Assembly (NCBI GenBank): GCA_016177355.1
Contig: JACOVL010000042.1
Coordinates: forward strand, 1-5,548
Direction of reading: 5' to 3'
DNA length: 5,548 nt
From: Betaproteobacteria bacterium
Lineage (GTDB): Bacteria; Pseudomonadota; Gammaproteobacteria; Burkholderiales; SG8-41
Positions within the stretch are counted from its first letter, which is position 1. The number at the start of each line of letters is the position of its first letter. The translations under genes were made by a program, and so were the position numbers. Positions 1 through 4,191 of the stretch are shown in pieces. The notes below the pieces were generated by a model. That model saw only the letters and a list, made by a program, of their open reading frames with translations. It did not search any database and was not told the origin of the DNA.

Positions 1-745
1 CTTCGGGCCTGAACGGCTTGGTCATGTAGCCGTTCGCGCCGTAGGCGAGGGCCGCCACCACGTCGTCGTGCTTGACGTTGGCGGCCATGACGATGATCGG
101 CACCGGCTTGAACGTCGGGTGTTCCCGGATGCGGCCGAGCAGCTCCAGGCCGATGACGTCGGGCAACGCCACGTCCATGGCGATCGCGTCGGGCGGCGGC
201 TTCTTGTTGAGCTCGGCGATGATTTCCTCGCCTTTCATGGCGGAACGGGTGTCGAAGTTGGCGAGCAGCAGCGCGCGCGCCATGACGAGCGCGTTGGCCT
301 CGTCACCGTCTATGATCAGTACCGTGTACTTGTCGCCGGAGCACGGCAGAATGCGCTTTTCCGGCCGGTTCACGATGTCAACGTAGTATCCCGCTTTTTT
401 CCTGGAGGGGCGGAAGCCGGCGAGCGTCGCCTCGGCGTTGCGCCTCTGCTGCAGGGTCGGCTCCTTGACCGGCCGGTTGATGAAGCGCGTGAAGTCGAGG
501 TCGTTGTCGACCACTTCGGCGGGCACCGGCTCGGCGACGCGCTGCAGGTAGCCGTCGGCGGCCAACCGGTCGAGCGCCGCGGTCAGCTTGTTCACGGGCA
601 CCTGCGGCAACTTGATCTTCAGGTCCGCGATCGTGGCTTTGTCGCTGACCATCCCCAGCAACGTTTTCAGGCCGGTCGAGAGCGTGCCCGGCCTGGCCGC
701 GAATTCGGCCTTGCCTTTGGCGGTCTGGCTGTAGTTGTCGGTCAT
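1..745 (-). CDS. Winged-helix-like plus receiver-domain response regulator, C-terminus cut by window edge
   Basis: The frame read leftwards from the ATG at 745-743 is open to position 1, giving 248 residues with no stop, so the gene is partial. Residues about 5-75 look like a small winged-helix-type domain (YSQTAKGKAEF near the start, then LSTGLKTLLGMV and two helices ending LDRLAADGYLQRV). A linker of about 65 residues follows, then a receiver domain from about residue 140. Against CheY the spacing is exact: D146 (D12), D191 (D57, phosphoacceptor), A221 (T87) and K243 (K109). The second acidic residue is G147 and the switch Thr/Ser is A221, so the pocket is partly degenerate. Only the last helix or so of the receiver should be missing. 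No good Shine-Dalgarno precedes the ATG; an in-frame TTG 39 nt upstream is a less likely start. It is probably a cytoplasmic signalling protein; DNA binding is inferred only from the fold guess, and its partner kinase is not in view. Confidence 0.85.
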   Translation of the reverse strand, partial: MTDNYSQTAKGKAEFAARPGTLSTGLKTLLGMVSDKATIADLKIKLPQVPVNKLTAALDRLAADGYLQRVAEPVPAEVVDNDLDFTRFINRPVKEPTLQQRRNAEATLAGFRPSRKKAGYYVDIVNRPEKRILPCSGDKYTVLIIDGDEANALVMARALLLANFDTRSAMKGEEIIAELNKKPPPDAIAMDVALPDVIGLELLGRIREHPTFKPVPIIVMAANVKHDDVVAALAYGANGYMTKPFRPE

Positions 746-772
746 GCGCGCGCTTGTTTCAGCGGCTTTCGT

Positions 773-797
773 CTGTAATAACAATAGATTATGACAG
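773..797. promoter_or_regulatory. Imperfect 25-bp palindrome, candidate operator
   Basis: Arms CTGTAATAA (773-781) and TTATGACAG (789-797) are inverted repeats of 9 bp with one mismatch, around a 7-nt spacer. It is an AT-rich island in very GC-rich DNA, in the gap upstream of the receiver gene, and overlaps the candidate -10 element. The size and symmetry suit a dimeric transcription factor; I do not recognise a specific regulator's consensus. Confidence 0.4.
788..796 (-). promoter_or_regulatory. Candidate extended -10 promoter for the receiver gene
   Basis: On the minus strand this reads TGTCATAAT, an extended -10 (TGn followed by CATAAT, 5 of 6 matches to TATAAT). There is no convincing -35 at the usual distance, which is tolerable for an extended -10 promoter. 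Transcription would begin near 781, giving a leader of about 35 nt before the ATG at 745. This would let the receiver gene be expressed separately from the oxidoreductase upstream. Confidence 0.35.
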
Positions 798-806
798 GTT
801 CCCCGA

Positions 807-823
807 CGCCGCGCATCGCGGCG
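807..823 (-). terminator. Short GC hairpin after the oxidoreductase gene
   Basis: A perfect 7-bp stem (CGCCGCG pairing with CGCGGCG) closes a 3-nt loop, 11 nt downstream of the oxidoreductase stop codon. No T-run follows on the minus strand, so it is not a classical intrinsic terminator. It may mark the operon's 3' end, cause pausing, or simply reflect GC-rich sequence. Confidence 0.25.
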
Positions 824-833
824 CAGCAGCCGG

Positions 834-1940
834 CTACGCCGCGAGCAGGTCGTGGACGGTGTCGGCGATCGCGAGCGAGGCGGTGAGCCCCGGCGATTCG
901 ATGCCGTAGAGATTCACCAGTCCCGCCACGCCGTGCTCGCGCGGGCCCTGGATGACGAAATCGGGCATGGGCTCGCCGGGGCCGGCGATCTTCGGCCGGA
1001 TGCCGGTATAGCCGGGCTGCAGCGCGCCGTCCTTCAGGCCGGGGTAATAGCGGCGTATCGCCGCGTAGAACGCCGACTCGCGGCCGGTATCGAAGCGGTA
1101 GTCGATGCGGTCTATCCAGGCGAAGTCCGGACCGAACTTGACCTGGCCGCCGAGATCCACGGTGACGTGCACGCCGAGCCAGTCCTGGCGCGCCACCGGG
1201 TAGATGAGCCGCCTGAACGGCGCTGTTCCGGAGAGCGTGTAGTAATGACCGATCGCGTACCAGGCCGGCGGTATCGTCTGCGGCGGTATGCCCGCGATCG
1301 AGCGCGCGACCGCCTGGGCCCGCAGGCCCGCCGCATTGACGACGGTTTTGCAATTCAGCGTCAGCGCATCGGCCCCGCCCACCTCGAGCGCGATGCCGTC
1401 GTTGCCGGCACGGCCGGAAACCACCTCGCTTGCCAGCGCGAGCGAAGCGCCGCGGGCCTCGGCGTCCCCGAGGCAGGAAAGCATCAGGCCGTGGCTGTCC
1501 ACGATGCCGGTCGAAGGCGAGAGGAGCCCGGCCGCGCAACGCACTTCGGGCTCCATTTTTCCGAGCGCGTCTGCCGTCAGGACTTGCAAGTCGCCTACGC
1601 CATTGATCCCGGCCTGCCGCCTGTATTTTTCGAGGCCCGGCAGCTCGGACTCGTCGCACGCGACGATGATCTTGCCGATCCGCTTGTGGTTGACGCCGTG
1701 GTCGGCGCAATAACGGTAGAGGGCCTTGCGCCCCGCCACGCACAGCCGCGCCTTGAGCGACCCGGTCGGATAGTAGATGCCGGCGTGGATGACCTCGGAG
1801 TTGCGCGCGCTGGTGTGCGTCCCGAAAGCTTTCTCGGCCTCCAGCACCACGACTTCCCGCCCCGCCAGCGCAAGCCTGCGCGCGACGGCGAGCCCGACCA
1901 CTCCCGCGCCGATCACGGCGCATTCGATGCTTTCCGCCAT
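834..1940 (-). CDS. FAD-dependent oxidoreductase, L-2-hydroxyglutarate oxidase (LhgO/L2HGDH) type
   Basis: This 368-residue DAO-superfamily flavoprotein has an N-terminal dinucleotide-binding fold: GAGVVG at 11-16 and acidic E34 ending the second strand for the FAD ribose. The stretch TSARNSEVIHAGIYYPTGS (43-61) followed by LKARLC, and the later GK-IIVA, closely resemble L-2-hydroxyglutarate dehydrogenases. NAAG (202-205), KFGPD (268-272), GIRPKI (313-318) and GIESPGLTAS (346-355) also fit. Family members oxidise L-2-hydroxyglutarate to 2-oxoglutarate and pass electrons to the respiratory chain; bacterial homologues are often annotated only as FAD-dependent oxidoreductases, so the substrate is inferred. 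At 368 residues it is somewhat shorter than the usual 400 or so. I chose the ATG at 1940, just before the FAD motif; a TTG lies one codon earlier. Its start is 4 nt after the dgc2 stop with no clear Shine-Dalgarno, suggesting translational coupling. Confidence 0.88.
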   Translation of the reverse strand: MAESIECAVIGAGVVGLAVARRLALAGREVVVLEAEKAFGTHTSARNSEVIHAGIYYPTGSLKARLCVAGRKALYRYCADHGVNHKRIGKIIVACDESELPGLEKYRRQAGINGVGDLQVLTADALGKMEPEVRCAAGLLSPSTGIVDSHGLMLSCLGDAEARGASLALASEVVSGRAGNDGIALEVGGADALTLNCKTVVNAAGLRAQAVARSIAGIPPQTIPPAWYAIGHYYTLSGTAPFRRLIYPVARQDWLGVHVTVDLGGQVKFGPDFAWIDRIDYRFDTGRESAFYAAIRRYYPGLKDGALQPGYTGIRPKIAGPGEPMPDFVIQGPREHGVAGLVNLYGIESPGLTASLAIADTVHDLLAA

Positions 1941-1944
1941 CAAT

Positions 1945-3000
1945 TCATGCGGAGAACAGGGTGGTGCGGTTCTTGCCGCCGGCTTTGCTGGCGTACATCG
2001 CCTGGTCGGCTTTTTCCAGCACGCCGTCGAGATCGCCGCCGTGGTTGGGATAGCAGGCGACGCCGATGCTCACCGTAATCGTCAAACTCTTCTCGCGCGT
2101 GGCGAGCGTGCTGGACTCCACGCTCTTGCGGATGCGCTCCGCCACGCCGACCGCGCCGCTGCACGGGGTCTCCGGCAGCACCACCACGAATTCGTCGCCG
2201 CCGTAGCGCGCGACGAGATCGGCCTGGCGCAGCTCGTGCTGTATGCATTGCACGGTGATCTTGAGCAGCCGGTTGCCCGCCTCGTGCCCGAGGGTGTCGT
2301 TGACCGTCTTCAGGCTGTCGGAATCGATCATCAGTACGCTGAACGGGCGGGCGTAGCGCTCGGACTGGCGGAACATCCGGTCCGACACCGCGGAGAACGC
2401 CCGCATGTTGAGCACTCCGGTCAGCTCGTCGGTCTCGGACAGCACCTTCATGTGGCCGTAGGCGCTGCGGATGTCCGCTGACAGCATGGTGGTGATGTAG
2501 GCGACCAGCAGCATCGGCGCGAGCTGGGCGAGCAGCGTCGTCCCGAACGGCAGCGAAATCACCGCTTCGTTCAATTGCGGGTGGTCGAGCCAGACGAAGC
2601 ACAACGCGATCAGGGCTATCTCGAGCAGCGTGGCGAGCTTGCCGAGCGTGAGCGCGGCCACGATGATCACCAGAAAATACAGGTTGTTCAGCGGGCTCGC
2701 CGTTCCGCCGGTGTAGATCAGCACCCAGGTGATGAACGCGATCATCACCCAGGTCTCGAGCGCGATCTTCCAGTGGCTCTCCCTGCGGTAGAAATTGGCG
2801 TAGTGGAACGACAGCACGAACGCGGCGAAAAAGAACATGGCCATCGCCAGCGCCGTCGAAGCTTCCTCGTCGGGCGCGAGCACGACCTGGTAGAGGAGAA
2901 CCAGGATCAGCAGCAGCCATTCGATCTCCGCCACCGTCCGCGCGAACCCGCGCAACTCCTCGGCTGAGAGGGCGGGGTCGAAGATCAGCTTGGTCTGCAC
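1945..3000 (-). CDS. Six-TM membrane diguanylate cyclase (GGDEF), second of tandem pair (dgc2)
   Basis: This 351-residue protein starts at GTG 3000, five nt after the dgc1 stop. That start aligns its N-terminus with dgc1 to within two residues; the frame stays open further upstream, but that part is off-frame dgc1 sequence. A cytoplasmic segment (ELRGFARTVAEIEW, 15-28) leads into six predicted TM helices at about 27-42, 50-67, 82-97, 104-120, 121-139 and 151-174. The GGDEF domain begins at SETDELTG (188-195). It has the metal-binding D226, the guanine-contacting N234, an intact GGDEF active-site loop (267-271) and an RxxD inhibitory site (R258-D261) five residues before it. It should make c-di-GMP from two GTP at the inner membrane as a homodimer. 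N243 replaces the conserved Asp of GHxxGD that recognises guanine. The loop GGTASPL (98-104) lies between TM3 and TM4. The membrane domain is presumably the sensor; its signal is unknown. Confidence 0.9.
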   Translation of the reverse strand: MQTKLIFDPALSAEELRGFARTVAEIEWLLLILVLLYQVVLAPDEEASTALAMAMFFFAAFVLSFHYANFYRRESHWKIALETWVMIAFITWVLIYTGGTASPLNNLYFLVIIVAALTLGKLATLLEIALIALCFVWLDHPQLNEAVISLPFGTTLLAQLAPMLLVAYITTMLSADIRSAYGHMKVLSETDELTGVLNMRAFSAVSDRMFRQSERYARPFSVLMIDSDSLKTVNDTLGHEAGNRLLKITVQCIQHELRQADLVARYGGDEFVVVLPETPCSGAVGVAERIRKSVESSTLATREKSLTITVSIGVACYPNHGGDLDGVLEKADQAMYASKAGGKNRTTLFSA

Positions 3001-3005
3001 CGCGG

Positions 3006-4058
3006 TCAGCCCGGCGCGAATACCGTGACGCGGTTTCTGCCCTGCGCCTTGCTCGCGTAGAGGGCGCGGTCGGCGTTCTTCGTCAGGGCGTCGATCCTGC
3101 CGCCGTGCTCGGGGTGCGTGGCGATGCCGATGCTGACGGAAGTCGGGATCGCCGCGCTCGCGACCTTGAGCGGGGTCTCGGCGATGCGCTGGCGGACCTT
3201 CTCGCCGACGTGGGCGGCGCCCGCGCCGCCGGTTTCCGGCAGCAGGCAGACGAACTCGTCGCCGCCGCAGCGGGCGATGACGTCGGTCGCGCGCAGATCC
3301 GTCTTGACGCACTTCACGACGTGCCGGATCAGCCGGTCGCCCGCCTCGTGCCCGTGGGTGTCGTTCATCTTCTTCAGGTTGTCGGAATCGATCATCATCA
3401 GGCTGAAGGTGCGGTGGTAGCGCACGGCGAGTGCGCATTCCCGCTCGGCGATGGCGTTGAAGGCCCGCACGTTGTAGATGCCGGTCAGCTCGTCGGTCTC
3501 GGAGATGAGCCTGATCTTCGCCATCGCGTTGAGGATGTCCTGCGACAGCATGGTGGTGATGTAGGCGACCAGCAGCATCGGCGCGATGTTCGCTGCGAAA
3601 TTGCCGGCGGAGACGGAAGAGAAGAAGGTATCGTCCGTGACGTAGCCGAGGAACAGGTAGCAGGCGCCGATCAGCCCGACCTGCAGCAGCGTCACCATCT
3701 GGCCCAGGGTGAGGGCGCTGGTGACGATCGGCAGCAGGTAGAGGTTGAGGAGAGGGCTGTCGAGGCGGCCGGTGAAGTACAGCACCCAGGTGATGAACAG
3801 GATCATGATCCAGGTCTCGATCGCCAGCAGCCCCCGGCCCGGGTTGCGCACCAGATTGAGGTAGTGAAACGCGATGATCGCGGCCGAGAACGCGATCAGG
3901 CCCAGGTAGACCGCGACGGTGTTGTCCTCGCTGCGGTCCTGGAACACGTGGTAGAGCAGGACGAGTATTACCAGCAGCCAGTCGATCTCGGCGACCGTGC
4001 GGGAGAAGTCCCGCAACTCCGAGGAATCGAGATCGTTGTTGCCGCGTTCCTGCGTCAC
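3006..4058 (-). CDS. Six-TM membrane diguanylate cyclase (GGDEF), first of tandem pair (dgc1)
   Basis: This 350-residue protein has a GTG start at 4058. An in-frame TAA lies four codons upstream with no ATG between, so GTG is the best start. Layout matches dgc2: a cytoplasmic N-terminus (ELRDFSRTVAEIDW, 14-27), six predicted TM helices at about 27-39, 47-66, 81-96, 102-119, 121-139 and 154-172, then a GGDEF domain from SETDELTG (186-193). Catalytic features are complete: D224 for metal, N232 and D241 (GHEAGD) for guanine, GGDEF at 265-269, and an RxxD product-inhibition site R256-D259. It should be an active, feedback-inhibited c-di-GMP synthase. The TM3-TM4 loop reads GRLDSPL (97-103). It is first in a likely three-gene operon with dgc2 and the flavoprotein, and divergent from the acyltransferase gene. 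No clear promoter or Shine-Dalgarno is visible upstream of the GTG. Confidence 0.92.
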   Translation of the reverse strand: MTQERGNNDLDSSELRDFSRTVAEIDWLLVILVLLYHVFQDRSEDNTVAVYLGLIAFSAAIIAFHYLNLVRNPGRGLLAIETWIMILFITWVLYFTGRLDSPLLNLYLLPIVTSALTLGQMVTLLQVGLIGACYLFLGYVTDDTFFSSVSAGNFAANIAPMLLVAYITTMLSQDILNAMAKIRLISETDELTGIYNVRAFNAIAERECALAVRYHRTFSLMMIDSDNLKKMNDTHGHEAGDRLIRHVVKCVKTDLRATDVIARCGGDEFVCLLPETGGAGAAHVGEKVRQRIAETPLKVASAAIPTSVSIGIATHPEHGGRIDALTKNADRALYASKAQGRNRVTVFAPG

Positions 4059-4097
4059 CCGGCTATGTTAATCGAAAATCCAACGCATTGGGAGCTA

Positions 4098-4116
4098 TCC
4101 CGCTGGCATGGCGGGA
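4098..4116. repeat. Inverted repeat in the divergent intergenic region
   Basis: TCCCGC (4098-4103) and GCGGGA (4111-4116) form a perfect 6-bp inverted repeat around a 7-nt spacer. It sits in the 133-nt region between the divergent starts of dgc1 and the acyltransferase, where it could be a shared operator or a leader hairpin. It is short and GC-rich, so chance is possible. Confidence 0.3.
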
Positions 4117-4131
4117 CGTCGCCGGCTCATT

Positions 4132-4159
4132 TTGTGCGTTGCCGGAAGCTGCTTATGAT
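4132..4159 (+). promoter_or_regulatory. Candidate sigma70-type promoter for the acyltransferase gene
   Basis: TATGAT at 4154-4159 matches the -10 consensus at 5 of 6 positions. A weak -35, TTGTGC at 4132-4137, lies 16 nt upstream and matches TTGACA at only 3 of 6. Transcription would start near 4166, leaving a leader of about 26 nt. Placement between divergent genes supports it; the -35 does not. Confidence 0.35.
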
Positions 4160-4178
4160 AGCGTGATGATGCATGGAC

Positions 4179-4183
4179 GGAGG
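4179..4183 (+). promoter_or_regulatory. Shine-Dalgarno for the acyltransferase
   Basis: GGAGG ends 8 nt before the ATG at 4192. It decides this start over the nearby ATG at 4173, which is in another frame; an in-frame TAG at 4159 excludes any earlier start. It is the only strong ribosome-binding site in the window; the minus-strand genes lack one. Confidence 0.75.
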
Positions 4184-4191
4184 CGGCGGGG

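Noticed and set aside
68..778. A 236-codon plus-strand open frame opposite the receiver gene
   Set aside because: Composition is typical of an antisense shadow; the minus strand encodes a receiver domain with CheY-like spacing.
742..1923. A 393-codon minus-strand frame overlapping the flavoprotein
   Set aside because: Out of frame with the FAD-binding GAGVVG protein, Arg/Ala/Gly-rich and without any domain signal.
852..2078. A 408-codon plus-strand open frame opposite the flavoprotein
   Set aside because: Antisense shadow in GC-rich DNA: no recognisable motif, unusual Arg/Asp/Gly-rich composition, and the minus strand has a complete well-conserved flavoprotein here.
1945..3438. A longer 497-codon open frame that would extend dgc2 upstream over dgc1
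   Set aside because: The first 145 or so residues are Arg/Pro-rich off-frame translation of the dgc1 GGDEF domain. The GTG at 3000 gives a protein that aligns with dgc1 from the N-terminus.
2417..3586. The repeated tracts as part of a mobile element or CRISPR-like array
   Set aside because: There are only two copies, both inside coding sequence at homologous codons with a constant offset of 1064; this is explained by gene duplication.
3105..4166. A 353-codon plus-strand frame opposite dgc1
   Set aside because: Antisense to a complete GGDEF protein; Asp/Gln/Val/Arg-rich sequence without motifs.
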